A DNA stretch of 64,000 nucleotides from Wurfbainia villosa (Eukaryota > Streptophyta > Magnoliopsida > Zingiberales > Zingiberaceae). How positions within the stretch are numbered: the stretch's first letter is position 1; each line of letters starts with the position of its first letter. This document shows positions 24,000 to 37,789 of the stretch, piece after piece. The notes under the pieces were generated by a model. That model saw only the letters and a list, made by a program, of their open reading frames with translations. It was not told the DNA's origin and did not search any database. Both the position numbers and the translations under genes were made by a program. The DNA lies in the NCBI GenBank assembly GCA_025175895.1, contig JAKLTH010000238.1, positions 6,510,001 to 6,574,000 of the forward strand. Direction: 5' to 3'.

Positions 24000-26040
24000 T
24001 TTAGGTGCATATTCAACCAATGACAGGTATAGCGGATCGATTGTCGGCGACAAGCACGATGATGAAGACACTGTGTATTTTTTATTCGTACGGATCGGAC
24101 GATGGATCGCTGGTCACGCACGAAGGCACGAGATATATGACACCTAGGATAACTATACATACTTCATTTGACTGGAGGTCGATGACTTTTTTTTTATCAT
24201 TTCCAATCGAATAAATCCAAAAACACAACTGATGCAATTCAAAATCGATTCCTGAAATATTTGTTCCATTTAAAATTTAAACTCTAAATCGACTTATTAT
24301 TTAAAAAAAAAATAGTTTACAATCAATCTAAATTATAGTATAAATAAATACTTATTATTTTTTATATAATAAAAAGATTTTTTTCATCTTATTTTTCATA
24401 TCCAAAATGACTACAAATTGAATATTATTATATCAAAATATTATTTTTCAACCTGATTAAAATTATCTCCAATTTGATTAAAATTATTCTAACTTGTTAT
24501 AATATTAGCTACAACTGTTATAAAGTTAATAAGTAAAAATTATTATAATTAAGTTACTACAATAAGAATAATTTGAGAGTAAAATATAGGATAAATCATT
24601 TTATATCCTTTGAATGATGACTAACATTTTGGCAAACATTTTTTTTTTTAAGATCTATATTTTTATTAATCATATTTTTAAATAATAAATAGACTAGAAT
24701 TCGAATTTTTAACTTTTACGTGGACGTGGACCTCCGTTTCATTCTTTTTAATATTTGTCCATGGCATGGCGGGAAGGAAGCAAAATACATATTTATTTCT
24801 ATTTTATTAAAATTAAATTTCTATTTCTGTTGGTGATGTAGCACTGTTTACGAAATTAAATTAATTCGAACTTTCACTATAATTTTATAATGTCGCAGCA
24901 CTTGTCTTCGTACAAAATGTTTGCACTTCTTCTCTAATATGCATGAACATTACACACACTCATCCAACCTTCTATATATACATTTCCATTTTTTTTTTAT
25001 TTACATCTGATATCAAGTATGATTTCTCTTTCCTATTAATTTTGATGGTCAATCGGTTCGATCCCACGATGAGTGTCAACGACTGACGAGACTGAATCAG
25101 GATAGCGCAGAGTCAACGTACGTTGAGAATTTGTACTACCTATACAATGCGCACTGTTGATGAACAAAATTGACCCCTGAAAATACAAAAAGAAATTTCA
25201 TGATTAACCGTTATGCCCCTAACACCTTTCTATACTTCTTCACGAGTATAAATGAGAGAGAGAAAAAAATATAATAAAATAATTAGATCCGTCGTTATCT
25301 CAAGGCATAATTCCCTACCACATGAACTTACAATATTTATTACCCTACTCAATCTTTCCATTTATTAAAAATAAATATATATATTATATTATTTTTATTT
25401 TATCAAAGAGTTTTCGTAAAAAAACTCCAAGTCTACAATTAAAATTTAAAATTAATTAATTATTTGACGAATACGGATGGAAATAAATTTAATAATAATT
25501 AGCAACTATATATATATATATATTAAAAATTATTAATTTTGACATTTGAATATTAAATAGATAATTGATTTATTATTAATCAACCATTAGTTTGAATAAC
25601 ATTCATAGCTTTCTTGTAACTTTCTATATAGACACTAAAATAGTTCTCAAGTATTCTCGGGATAGTTCATTATCTGGAGCGATACAGGTGCTGTTAGAAT
25701 GAATAGAAATTAATTTTTAACGTTGAATTTAAAATTTTCATCGGAGCTTAAAACTCTCTATCATTTATGATCAACGGATCAAGAGATATATCCCTCCACA
25801 CGATTTGTTTATTTTCATCATCACTGAAGGATCGACAATGAAAAATACTAACGACGAATATAATCACTTTTTGCTACGACTAAAATAGTTTTCAAATATA
25901 TAAATTTATGATTTTTGACTCATATATGATAATTAATTATTTGTAGTAAAAAAATAATTTTAATTCTTTAACCTTATCTATTTCTTAAATTTCGTAGAAT
26001 AGTAACGCGTCGTCATTGAAATAACTGACGCCTTAAAATA
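24000..26040. other. AT-rich intergenic DNA upstream of arginine decarboxylase
   Basis: No gene. Small (TA)n tracts at about 25508. Composition turns GC-rich at about 26045, where the decarboxylase promoter begins. Confidence 0.5.
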
Positions 26041-26357
26041 CGAAACGTGGCGCGATCGAGGCCCTCGGTCGAGATCCGTTTTCTTCGCCTCCTCGCCCAG
26101 ATAAAACGTCTCTCTCTTCCTGACCCAAAAATTTTACTCACCACGCCCTCGCTTCCAGAGAGAGGGGCCGAGAAGGCACCGCTCCGCCTCCGATTGGACG
26201 ATCCTGTGGGCCCATCCAGACCGCGCGGAGATCCATCGCGGGTAAACGTTGATCCTCGCGAGGACAGAATAGAAACGATATATTCAGCTCACGTCCGATA
26301 AAATCTAATAAAACGGTTGTTTCCCCAAACATACCGTTATATAGTCCTCGGCTTCGC

Positions 26358-26364
26358 TATATAA
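26358..26364 (+). promoter_or_regulatory. TATA box of arginine decarboxylase gene
   Basis: TATATAA in a CT-rich core promoter context, about 410 bases upstream of the start codon. The stretch from here to the start codon contains no ATG in any frame. Confidence 0.65.
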
Positions 26365-26769
26365 TCCCCTCCTCCCTCACTTCCGACTCTCACCCGTTTC
26401 CGTCTCTGCCTCTCCACCAGTCGCTATTCATCGCGCTCCCGCCGCTTGCCCCTCTAGGGTTCCGTTCGCCTCCGCCATTCGTCCTTTGGATCGCCGGGCC
26501 TCGGCTTTGCCGGAGGTCCATCGGCGTGGGTTAATTGTCTTTCGGTGATTTCTTCGCCCCCGCCTTATACTGAGAGTCCGCCGTGGGGGTTGCCCGGCCA
26601 TCCGTTAGCGCGCCCGGGCATCCCTTCTTCATCGAAGACTCTTCCTGTTTCGCTTGAGGGGGAGGCCGGGGCTCCGGCCTCGGCGGCTTTTGAAGCCCCC
26701 ATCTTGACATCGAGATATAAAGGGTAACGGTTTTCCTTTTTATTCATTTCCATCGGCGATTGGGAAGGG

Positions 26770-28938
26770 ATGCCGCCCCTCGCTTGCGTAGATGCTGCTG
26801 TCTCTCCCCCTGGCTACGGCATAGCGTGGGACGGTGCCCTTCCCGCACCAGGGATATTCCCTGGCGGCACTCCGAGGACGCCGGTAGGCGGTGCCGCCGC
26901 CGCCGCCGACCGGCCTGCTCCATGGACCACTGACCTCTCCTCCGTGCTCTACCGCATCGATGGTTGGGGCGTGCCGTACTTCTGCATCAACGCCGCCGGC
27001 GACATCGCCGTCCGGCCTTACGGCGCTGCCACTCTCCCCCACCAGGAGATTGATCTGATGAAGGTGGTGAAGAAAGGCTCCGATCCCAAGTTCGACGGCG
27101 GTCTGGGCCTCCGCCTCCCGCTTCTCGTCCGCTTTCCTGACGTCCTCAGGCACCGGCTCGAGTCCCTCCACTCCGCCTTCGAGTTCGCCATCCAATCCAA
27201 TGGCTACGGCTCTCTCTATCGAGGGGTCTACCCGGTGAAGTGCAATCAGGATCGCTACATCGTGGAGGACATCGTCGAATTTGGGGCGCCTTTTGGGTTT
27301 GGCCTTGAGGCTGGGTCAAAAGCGGAGCTGCTTCTCGCCATGAACTGTCTCTCCAAGGGAAGCCCCGAGGCTTTCCTCATCTGCAACGGGTATAAAGACG
27401 AGGAATACATAGTCCTCGCCCTAATTGCTCGTAGCATGGATCTCAACACGGTGATCGTCCTGGAACAAGAGGAGGAGCTCGATACCGTGGTGGAGATTAG
27501 CCAGAGGCTCGGTGTCCGGCCGGTGATTGGTCTTCGTGCGAAGCTCAGAACAAAGCATTCAGGCCATTTCGGTTCTACCTCGGGTGAAAATGGCAAGTTC
27601 GGTCTGACCACCGCCCAGATCCTCTCTGTCGCGCACAAGCTCCAGCGACTTGACATGCTCGATTGCCTTCAACTCTTGCATTTCCACATTGGCTCGCAGA
27701 TTCCGTCGACGGCTCTCCTTTCTGATGGCGTCGGCGAGGCCGCCCAAATATACTGTGAACTCTCAAGGCTTGGGGCCTCGATGAGGGTAATTGACATCGG
27801 CGGTGGCCTGGGCATTGATTACGATGGCTCTCACTCAGGCGGATCGGATATGTCAGTAAGCTATAGCCTCGACGAATACGCCGACGCTGTGGTCCGGTCC
27901 GTGATGTTCGCCTGCGACAGGAAGCACGTACGCCATCCCATCATCTGCAGCGAGAGCGGCCGGGCTCTCGTGTCGCACCACTCGGTGCTCATCTTCGAAG
28001 CCATCTCATCCAGCACCAGCAAAGCTGAGACATTGTCGTCAATGGCCCCAAATCTGGCCTACTTTCTCGATGAACTTGCAGATGATGTTCGTTCGGACTA
28101 CCATAATTTGATGGCCGCTGCTTTCCGCTTCGAGTATGAGACCTGTGCTCTCTATGCCGACCGGTTGAAGTGGAGGTGCGTCGACCAATTCAAGGAGGGC
28201 ATTCTCGGGTTGGAGCACCTTGCGGCTGTCGATGCTCTGTGCGACCTCGTGTCGAAGGAAATGGGGGTTGCTGATCCGGTGAAGACCTACCATGTTAACC
28301 TTTCTCTGTTCACTTCTATGCCCGATTTCTGGGCCATCGGGCAGCTTTTCCCCATCATCCCAATTCACCATCTCGACCAGCGGCCTGAGGTCAAAGGTAT
28401 TCTCTCCGATCTGACCTGCGACAGCGACGGCAAGGTCGACAGGTTCATCGGCGGACAGTCCAGCCTCCCACTGCACGAGCTCGGAGAAATCACCGGCAAG
28501 GAAGGTGGATACTACCTAGGGATGTTTCTTGGCGGGGCTTACCAGGAGGCGCTCGGGGGGTTGCACAACCTGTTTGGGGGACCGAGCGTCGTGCGGGTGT
28601 CGCACGCCGACGGGCCGCACTGCTTCGCGGTGACGCTAGCGGTGCCCGGCCCGTCGTGCGCCGACGTCCTCCAGGCGATGCAGCATGAGCCTGCGATGAT
28701 GTTCGACGCCCTCAAGCACCGCGTCGAGGAGTGCGCCGCCGGCTCCAGGGACGCTCTCTCCTGTGCCCTCGCCCACGCTTTCCACTCCATGCCGTACCTG
28801 GTCTCCCGCACCGCTGCCCGAGCAGCAGGTTCCGGCAGCGACGGCGACGCCACGACCAGCGACTCGGAGGCCGGCGGCGGAGGCAGGGAAGAGGAGGATG
28901 ACGAAGATTGGGAGTTCATGCGCTGCTTGAGCGTGTGA
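26770..28938 (+). CDS. ADC: Arginine decarboxylase (biosynthetic, PLP-dependent)
   Basis: Converts arginine to agmatine, the first step of the plant agmatine route to putrescine and the other polyamines; plant enzymes of this type are plastid-associated or cytosolic. A single 722-residue intronless frame, the usual length for plant ADC (fold type III, alanine-racemase-like barrel plus C-terminal beta domain). Visible motifs: YPVKCNQ with PLP lysine K157, [10 protein letters not shown] (179-187), HFHIGSQ (304-310), the glycine loop [13 protein letters not shown] (341-353), [13 protein letters not shown] (393-405) and the catalytic-cysteine motif [10 protein letters not shown] (C550). The C-terminal ~40 residues are acidic and Gly/Ser-rich and end [10 protein letters not shown]. 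The start is the first ATG after the TATA box. High third-position GC compared with neighbouring DNA. Confidence 0.96.
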   Translation: MPPLACVDAAVSPPGYGIAWDGALPAPGIFPGGTPRTPVGGAAAAADRPAPWTTDLSSVLYRIDGWGVPYFCINAAGDIAVRPYGAATLPHQEIDLMKVVKKGSDPKFDGGLGLRLPLLVRFPDVLRHRLESLHSAFEFAIQSNGYGSLYRGVYPVKCNQDRYIVEDIVEFGAPFGFGLEAGSKAELLLAMNCLSKGSPEAFLICNGYKDEEYIVLALIARSMDLNTVIVLEQEEELDTVVEISQRLGVRPVIGLRAKLRTKHSGHFGSTSGENGKFGLTTAQILSVAHKLQRLDMLDCLQLLHFHIGSQIPSTALLSDGVGEAAQIYCELSRLGASMRVIDIGGGLGIDYDGSHSGGSDMSVSYSLDEYADAVVRSVMFACDRKHVRHPIICSESGRALVSHHSVLIFEAISSSTSKAETLSSMAPNLAYFLDELADDVRSDYHNLMAAAFRFEYETCALYADRLKWRCVDQFKEGILGLEHLAAVDALCDLVSKEMGVADPVKTYHVNLSLFTSMPDFWAIGQLFPIIPIHHLDQRPEVKGILSDLTCDSDGKVDRFIGGQSSLPLHELGEITGKEGGYYLGMFLGGAYQEALGGLHNLFGGPSVVRVSHADGPHCFAVTLAVPGPSCADVLQAMQHEPAMMFDALKHRVEECAAGSRDALSCALAHAFHSMPYLVSRTAARAAGSGSDGDATTSDSEAGGGGREEEDDEDWEFMRCLSV

Positions 28939-28939
28939 A

Positions 28940-30120
28940 TTACGTGGCGTTGCGTGGCGACGACATTGCCACTGCAACTCTGCTGCTCTAGTCGTAGTTT
29001 ACCTTCGTCGTCGTCGTCAGTGTTTCCGTAATCAGATCCTTAGTCGGTTACGAAATGGATGCTTTGAATTCGTAGGCGATGGCGATGTGATCTGACCGCT
29101 GAGTCAGGACCGTTTCCTGCTTTGCCTACTTTTGTCGCCCACCTTTTTTCCTTCTTAAAATATCTTATAAAATTGATAAAACAAAAAAACAAGCTGTATT
29201 TTGTATTTAAGGTATTTGAACAATGGAAGATACTATCTTTCACATCAATTCAAGATTTTATATTTGAGAAGAGTCTATATTAAAATATAATTATTTTAAT
29301 TAAAAAAATAAATAAAAATCATTTAAGAATTGAAGAGTCCTATGGTAAATCTGCTATCGATCACATTCATTATGAGTTTTTTTTTCCCACGAAAAGATCT
29401 AGTGGCTAGCATATACAGATATTGCACTAGAGGACAATTGATCAATTCCTTGTAAATATGAGAGTATCGTCTCTCCATGTGTTAGTTATTAATTTCAATA
29501 GTCAAAGATTTATCGTGATTTATCTCCTTTATGATAGTCTAAAAATGAATTAACAAGGACTGCTAAATTGATGGATTCTAACTTTTTACATTAAGCAAGA
29601 TTTTGTAGACAGTGTCTTACATTGACATGGTGTAGCATTGTCTCAGTATTGAATTGAGTGTGGATGAAAAGTTTTTCTTTTCGTACATTTCGATGTCTAA
29701 TCTAGTTTATAAGAATGATATGATTATAATTTATAAATATTTTTCTGATATATTATAGTGATCCAAGAAAAATTTAATATTCTGTTTAAAAAATTCATAA
29801 AATCGAATAGATTATCACATCGTCAATAAAAATAAAAGAAAGATTTTTATCTCATTGATAAAAAAGATTAGAATCATCATCCTATCGACTCCTATCGTCG
29901 TACACATCGTTGTGAGAAGGTAAATCGAAAGTCTTATGACTCTTGGACATAATGAAAATCAATCGTAAATTTAAAAAGATTTTAGATATCGCTTAATTAT
30001 TTGATTGAATTATATTAAAACGGAATGACTATCCATATTTTATTAAATATTGAGTCCATTATAATTTTTTTATTAAAAACTATAAAATATTTATTTTTTC
30101 TTTCACTTTTCGCTTTCTCT
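28940..30120. other. 3' flank of ADC and AT-rich intergenic DNA
   Basis: Probable 3' untranslated region to about 29170, then AT-rich sequence with no supported gene. Confidence 0.5.
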
Positions 30121-30129
30121 GTGCCCGGG

Positions 30130-30560
30130 GATCGTGATCTCTTGCATGAGCACATGCACACGAGCATTTGTTCTGATTCGCATCGTCGTTGGCGATCGAA
30201 TTCGAATGTGATTGATCGGATCGCGATCGGATTAGGATTAAATTATGGTCGGAATCCATTGTCACTGTGATCGCTAGTGCTACTACGGGTGTTGGCGGTC
30301 GTAATCATGATTGATTTCGACCGCGATCTTACGGACGTCGGAGTTCAATCGAATCACGATCGGATTCCAAATGAATTGTAGTTGGAATCCATCGTCATTG
30401 TGTCTTGCCAACCGTAATTGCGTGTGGATTTTGACAATCCGATCGAAATCCATTGCGATTGTGGGGGAGAATTTCAATGTCGATCGGACTGTGATCAAAT
30501 TCCATCCAGATCATGATCGAAATTTAATCGTTCGACGATTATATCAAGCGATAGTGGGTG
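30130..30560. repeat. Dispersed GATCGG-rich repeat, copy 3
   Basis: Same motif texture as at 17.5-18.4 kb (GATCGGATCGCGATCGGATT and similar). Confidence 0.4.
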
Positions 30561-30833
30561 CTTAGATACGAAGAAGGTAGGAAGTAGGAGGAAAAAATAT
30601 TTTATGATTTTTATAAAAATTGAGATGTATATAAATGTATAATATTTGATAGTAGCTCTCAAATAGAAATCGGCTCAGCTTACAAAACTCGACCGCCTTT
30701 CTCCCACCTAAACCGTTCGATCCAACTTCGACTAATCGAGGCCGTCAAAATGCCATGCGAACGTTGTCGTTCAAATGACCACTGGCTCATGACAAGCGAT
30801 CCTTGTCCGCAACCGATAATCCAATCGGAGTAA

Positions 30834-31499
<666 letters not shown>

Positions 31500-31561
31500 T
31501 TTTGATGCCGCATTCCTTTTCGGCGATGATTCTGATTGATTACTTGCGTTAATGCCTCATT

Positions 31562-31770
31562 GTCGAAATATTGGAGAGTTTTTCGCCTTCGAGCATTTTT
31601 GGTTGTTTTTGTTGGAATATTGGAGAGTTTTTTCACGTGCAAGTATTTTTTTCTTGGAGAGCTTTTCGCGTTCAAGCAATTTTTTGTTTGTTTTTGTTGA
31701 AATATCGGAGAACTTTTCGCGTTCAAGCAATTTTTTTGGTTGTTTTTGTTGAAATACTGAGAGTTTTCCG
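31562..31770. repeat. Minisatellite 3' of the H3.3 gene
   Basis: Four imperfect units of about 45-57 bp built from GAAATATTGGAGAG, TTTTTCGCGTTCAAGCA and a TTTGGTTGTTTTTGTT stretch. They start about 65 bases after the stop codon and may lie in the 3' untranslated region. Confidence 0.75.
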
Positions 31771-32326
31771 TGTTTAATTGTACATCGCTGCTAAAGTGCT
31801 TGCAATATTTTACTAGATTGCTAGGAAAATACGTATAACCAGTTTTTGCAATCACATAGAGTATTTATATATTTCTCTGGTCTTATTCCTTTATTTTTTG
31901 TCTGTCGCAACGAAAAATAAATATATAATTTTTAAGGTAAAGTATCCGTTAAAATTAAAACGTATGTTTCAAAATCGAAGCCTTGCGATACATTTATTTA
32001 AAATAATTTTAAAACAATAAAATTCTTATAATTCAAGAACTTGGGGGAACTGAGAATTAAATGCAACAAAATGTTTTTGTTAAAGAATTTATTTTATTTT
32101 TCTTTAGCTGCTTCTATAAAATAGATTTTTTTTTTATATTTATTAGCATTAGCTATTTTGGTTTTTGATATGATTAATTTTGAAAATAGTTGATTCGGTT
32201 GTAATTTTTAAATGAGATATGTCGAATGGTATTTATGATTTAACAGTTAAATTTAATTTTTACATTTCAGTGTCTTTTGTATTTATTTATTTTTGTTGAT
32301 GATGTGAAGTAAATTATGAAGAGTTA

Positions 32327-33023
32327 GGTGGTGTTTAGTTAATGAGTTTGGAAATGAAATTTGAGAATTATTTTTAAAAATTTGTGAATTAATAAAATTT
32401 GATTTTTGGGGTGAGTTTTGGGTTTATTTTGATTGATTCGTTGTCGACCATTGCACATTGGTCGTTCGTCGATGGTTGTCAATTGACGATGATTCTCATC
32501 CATTGATAATCATCGATCGATGATGATTATCGATTGTTCGTTGTTGATCGTTGGTTATTGATAGACGGTTGGTGATGATCATCAATAATCTTGTTGATGG
32601 TCATTGGTCGTTGACAGTGTTGGTCGGTAGATTGAAAGCGACGATCATCGACAATGTAGTTGATGGTTGGCAATGTGGTTGATGTTCGACGATCGTTGAC
32701 GGCGTTATTGTTCAATTAAATAATATTATTGAAATAATTAATCTATTTTTATTCTAGTTTATTATCATTTTTATTTTTATTTTCATATTCAAATTAAATT
32801 GTTCTATGGTCAGAAATAAGATGAAAATTTTTGGCAAATCGGGGAGTACGTTTTTCCTTTTTCAAAAAAGGTAAAAAGATTTTTTTTTTTTCAGTTTTCT
32901 AAAAAAATACTTTTTAATTTTTTAAAAAACAAAGATTGTAAATATCAATCCAACATTATTTTCCGTATTTTTTTAATTTTCTCAAAAAAAAAGAAGAAAA
33001 TTTTTCACTGATCAAACGCTACC
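32327..33023. mobile_element. PIF/Harbinger-like TIR element with TTA target duplication
   Basis: Starts GGTGGTGTTTAGTTAATGA and ends TGATCAAACGCTACC (inverse GGTAGCGTTTGATCA). Flanked by TTA at 32324-32326 and 33024-33026. The core (32430-32710) is a GATGATCATCG-type simple repeat. No transposase. Confidence 0.7.
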
Positions 33024-33608
33024 TTAAATTCATATCGCGCGATTTGATTTTTTCATATGTAACAGTATTTAATATTTATACTGCTATAACACTATTTATG
33101 CTGTTCCTTGTGTTTTTGTAAAATAGATTCTGGGTTGAAGGTATATTCTATCTGATACAGTAAATTTTCGATCCGTCGGAATCGTCTTTAATTTATTTTA
33201 TGCGCAGCTACTATTTTACGTATAATTTGTTCTTAATTTAATATTATTTTTTAATTTTAAAAAACAAATTCGTTGACTTAAAAGCTAAATAAAATGTTTT
33301 TTTTTTTTATCTTAGCAATGAAAGTGATTACATCGAAATGAATTTTTTAGTTCGATTTATTTAGATTATTTTTAAATATCAATTTATTTAATTCAATTTC
33401 GAATTAAAAATAATCCATTAAATTAATTATATCATACTGGAATTTATTACAATTTCACGATCTCTATTATTATCAGTCGATTAATATTTTATATCAATCG
33501 ATTATAAAAAAATTAATTTATTTAATTTTCAATGTAATTAATTAATTTTTTATCAGTTCGATTTGTTAAAAAAAAATTTGGAGGATAAATTTAAAGAGTA
33601 CATCGGGA

Positions 33609-34071
33609 TTAGGGGTGTAAACGAATCGAGCCGGTTCGCGAGCTTTTCGAGCCGTCTCGAATAATATTCGATTCGAATTTGAAATTATCGAATTCGAGTC
33701 GAACTCGAATATATGCAAATATTTTTCGAATCGAACTTGAACTGAAATAATATTGTTCGCGAACTTTTTTTAAAAAAAAAAAATCGAATATTAAATCGAG
33801 TATCAATTTTCGAATATCAAACCGAGCATCATTCGAATATTAAATCGAGCCTCAATTTCGAATAGTAATCGAACCGTTCAAATTAATATTCGAAAATTTC
33901 GAATCGAATCCGAACTCGTGCTTAGATTCGAATCGAATTCGAGCACAAAATTATTAAATTTTCGAATTTCGAATCGAATTCGAATTTGTCAATTCGAACT
34001 TCGAATCGAACTCGAATACTAAATTTTCTTAAAAATTCGATTCGATTCGATTGGGTTCGTTTACACCTCTA
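33609..34071. mobile_element. TIR element with 7-bp target duplication (ATCGGGA)
   Basis: Ends TTAGGGGTGTAAACGAA and TTCGTTTACACCTCTAA are inverted repeats. ATCGGGA lies on both sides (33602-33608 and 34072-34078). The interior is low-complexity TTCGAATCGAACTCGAA. Non-autonomous; the class is uncertain because a duplication of 7 bp fits neither Harbinger (3) nor a typical hAT (8). Confidence 0.7.
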
Positions 34072-34199
34072 ATCGGGATCAATAGATAACTCTACGAAAT
34101 TAAAGTTCAAAATCCTTCCTCGTACACTTAAATTTAAAAATTCTAGTGATGCTGTACTTTGACTGTTCTATCTTTTTTTTTTTTTTTTTTTTTTTTTTT

Positions 34200-34510
34200 G
34201 ATTTACAAGTGGTATCAAGCTTGCAGTAGTCCACTTAGCGACCGGCTGCCCCTTACCTCAGAAGAGTCTCCACCGGCCTGAGGTAAATCGGGAAGGCAGC
34301 GCCACCAAGTCGTAGTGAGGGGTTTAGCGCGATCGAGTCGCACCCGCCCAGTGATGGCGGGAACGCGCCTCCGCACTGCAGCGAGTGGAAAGCAGCGAAT
34401 TCCCTCATATTGCGTAGTGAGATCGAACCATGGCTTGCTCCGGGGACCCCCAGCTCTTGCGCCCATTGCCTATCTATCGCATTGTAATAAGCGGGATGAT
34501 TTTTCATATA
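34200..34510. repeat. GC-rich island of unknown origin after a poly-T tract
   Basis: A 26-base or longer T run (about 34173-34199) precedes GC-rich sequence starting CAAGTGGTATCAAGCTTGC. That resembles a tRNA-Met primer-binding string, but no LTR is seen. Short open frames on both strands match nothing I recognise. Could be a decayed retroelement or SINE. Confidence 0.35.
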
Positions 34511-34555
34511 ATTAGGTTTTAAGACTCATGTTAGTATATTATTTGCCATTATACT

Positions 34556-34780
34556 GTGAAAAAAATTGAAACTATCAATTTAACGATCCCTATTAATCTA
34601 TCTCACGGTTATTATAAGGGAGATAAATCACGGAGAACTCTATTTGTATAAAAAGTTGGAACTGTCAATCTAGCGGTCCCTGCCAGCTTGCCCCCGACTA
34701 TCGTAAGGGAGGTAAATTACGGTGAGTCTTTAGCCCTTTGAGACTAGTAACTAGCACATGAAGGGATGGAACCTCGCTTT
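34556..34780 (+). repeat. Dispersed 'GGTCCCTGCCAG...GTAAATTACGG' family, two adjacent copies
   Basis: Both copies read AACTGTCAATCTAGCGGTCCC-like, then TATCGTAAGGGAGGTAAATTACGG-like. Related copies are at about 36330-36420 (plus), 49690-49790 and 61260-61350 (minus) and partly 19200-19390. Unclassified, probably a SINE or MITE family. Confidence 0.55.
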
Positions 34781-34899
34781 TGCGAGGGATTGATCCGTTG
34801 CTCATTTGTATAACTTTTTACATGCGCTAACCACTAGCCCCTTTCCTCGGGGGTACGGAGGGTTCTATGAACCTTGATGTCGTGGCAAAAACACGTGGA

Positions 34900-37700
34900 A
34901 TTATCTGAAACCAAGAAAAAATTTTAGATCTCTTCTGAAATCGACTCATGTCACTTTTACAAGCACCGTTGTATCTTAATCACTACGTCGTTTTCGTAGG
35001 AATAATTTTTGGCCGTCATAATCGATTTATATCACTTCTGCAAGCATCATCGTACCTTAACTACCATGCTATCTCCGTGAGGATAATTTTTACCCTATAC
35101 TCGAACTAATACTCGAACTATTGATGATATCTATTAATCCGTTAAGACCTATGTGTATTTTTTTTAAAAAAAAATATTTTGATGGCAATTATATGCAACT
35201 TTAGGTAGAAATTTATTATATTTTGTTTTTGCAAATGAGTTTAAAATATCATAGAAAAGTTACTAAAAACATAATTAATTCATTATTTATAGGCAATTGA
35301 TAACGCTTTAGTGCTAAATAGGAATTTATTTATATTTATTTAATATGTAAATATATAACTTTAAATAATTTACTAAAATAAATAAAAAATTTATACAAAT
35401 TAATTTTTTTATACAATTTTTGATTTTATAAAATAAACAAATAAATTTATAATATCACCTCCTATTAACCAACAAGCCTAAAATGCAAAGAATTTAAATA
35501 ATAGAATAAGGTCAAACTAAAAAAGGAAATAAATTAATTTTTAGACTCGTTATTTTATTAAAATTGTGAATAATTTTAAATTTGATTCGAGTGACCGCGT
35601 TATCGTTATCGTTATCGTAGGTGAAAATAATTGCATCCTCGTGGGAGGGTTCTGTGGCTAGCGCGACAGTAAAATTGTACCAATGAGCAAAAGTCAATCT
35701 CCGAGAGTTGCAAGACTTTCAAGGTTGACACCAGAGTATCCGAATCTTTTATCCGATTAATCCCTGTGAACGACTGACTTTGTCCCATGGAACTTTGGAA
35801 CGCCTCACCAACAACATAGCCAAGTAAGGTCGGAGCTCAAGTGACCTTCATTGACCACCAAAAATAAATCAGGATAGCACTCGCATCTTTTTCATGGTTT
35901 AATCCTGACTATACAGTCGCGCTGAATGATAGTCTAACAACGAAGTCGTACTCCGTCTATCAATCAAACTCCTAGGCTCAAGGCCGTCCGAATAATTTTT
36001 TTTTAAATTTATAGTCAAACGATATCACAATAGAGGATTAAACTGTACTATCTTATGAAATACCTATTCATTTTTATCGTTGCATCGTGCTCATGCCCAC
36101 GGGGCGAATCGTCTTTTTCCAAGTTGCTCCCATGGGCGAAAATGAATGCACGTGTCGGTCGTGATCCGCATGTGAGATTTTATTGTTTTGGAGATAGACG
36201 GTCAAAAATATGCAGCACCATCATATCTCCTTTAGAATCGACTCATGTCACTTTTGTACCACCATCATATCTTAACCACTATGTCATCTCCATAGAAATA
36301 ATTTTTTGCCCTCATACTCTGGTGCAAAGGTTGGAATCTGCTAATCTAGCGGCCCCTACCAGTCCGCCTCCGGACCATCATAAGGGAGATAAATCACGGT
36401 AGGTCTTTGACCCTTGAGACTAATAACTAACGCATGAAGAAACGACACTTTTTGCCCCCATACTCGAACTATTGATTATATCGATTAATCCGTTAAGATA
36501 TATCTGTTTTTAAAATTTATTTTGATGGCAATTATATGCAACTTTAGGAAGAAATTTATTATATTTTGTTTTAGCAAATGAGTTTAAAATATCATTGAAA
36601 AGTGACTAAAAACATAAGCGATTCATTATTTATAGACAATTGAAAATACTTTGGCGCTAAATAGGAATTTATTTATACGTATTTAATATGTATAAAATTA
36701 ACTAAATGTATAACTTTAAATAATTTACTAAAATAAAGTAAATAATTTATAAAATTGATTTTTTTATGCAATTTTTGATTTTATAAAATAAACAAATAAA
36801 TTTATAATATCACCTCCTATTAACCAACAAGCCTAAAATGCAAAGATTTAAATAATAGAATAAGGTCAAACTGAAAAAAGGAAATAAATTAATTTTTAGA
36901 CTCGTTGTTTTATTAAAATTTTGAATAATTTTAAATTTGATTCGAGTGACCGCCGTTACCGTCATCGTGAGTGAAAATAAATGTGTCTCTATGAGAGGAC
37001 TTTGTGGTTAGCACGACAATAAAATTGTACTAATAAAGAAGCGTCAATCTTCGAGAGTTGCAAGTTTTTCAAAGTGTTTGCTCTCATATCGCGTTAGTCC
37101 TGAGTTGGATAATATGCTCTTCGTGATTTACTTTCTTCGTTTTGACTGTATAATCGATTGACGGGGCATTAAGGGCGAGCGAATCATCTTTTTTCATTTC
37201 TTTTATTAATACCAGAGTATTTGAATCTTTGGTTTGACTAATCCCTATGAATGATCGGTTTTGTTCCGCGGATCTTCGGAATGTTTCACCAACAACATAG
37301 TCAAGTAAGGTCAGAGCTCAAGTAACCTCTATCGGCTATCAAAAATATATCAAGATAGCACTTGTATTTTATTAATGATTCAGTCCGGACTGATCGCGTA
37401 ATTTCGAGCAACGATAATTCAACAAAGAAAATTACACTGCATTTCTTCGTCAGACAAATTTCTAAACTTAGGACCGTCAAAATGACTTTTTTTTATTTAT
37501 TTATTGTCAAATAATATCGCAGCAAAGAATCGAAATATTTTCTGTCAAATACCTCTTAGTTTTGATCGTCGCACCGTGTCTACGTCCACGGGGCGAATCG
37601 TGTTTTTCCAGGTTGCACCTGTGGGTGAAAATGAATGCACGTGTCGGCCGTGATCCGCGTGTGAGATTTAATTGTTTTGGAGATGGACGGTCAAAAATGT
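34900..37700 (+). repeat. ~1.4-kb tandem duplication upstream of the SLK gene
   Basis: Landmarks recur in order. TTATATGCAACTTTAGG is at 35189 and 36527; ATCACCTCCTATTAACCAAC at about 35453 and 36808; CCACGGGGCGAATCGT at 36095 and 37589; GAATGCACGTGTCGG at about 36142 and 37630. The spacing rises from about 1.34 to 1.49 kb because of indels. No gene inside either copy. Confidence 0.75.
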
Positions 37701-37789
37701 GCAACGTGGATCACGAGGAAACCGGGTGGTGACAATGAGAATCCCGTTAACGATTTAGGCCGAGGTTGTCGCGGCCCGGCCCACCGGCA

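Noticed and set aside
26545..26727. Possible 60-codon upstream ORF in the ADC leader
   Set aside because: Its first codon is GTG, not ATG, and no ATG exists in the leader. I see no support for translation.
27255..28919. Several open frames on the minus strand under ADC
   Set aside because: Mirror-strand artefacts of a GC-rich coding sequence.
34200..34510. Retrotransposon start suggested by CAAGTGGTATCAAGC
   Set aside because: Resembles a tRNA-Met primer-binding site, but there is no LTR end to its left and no second LTR.
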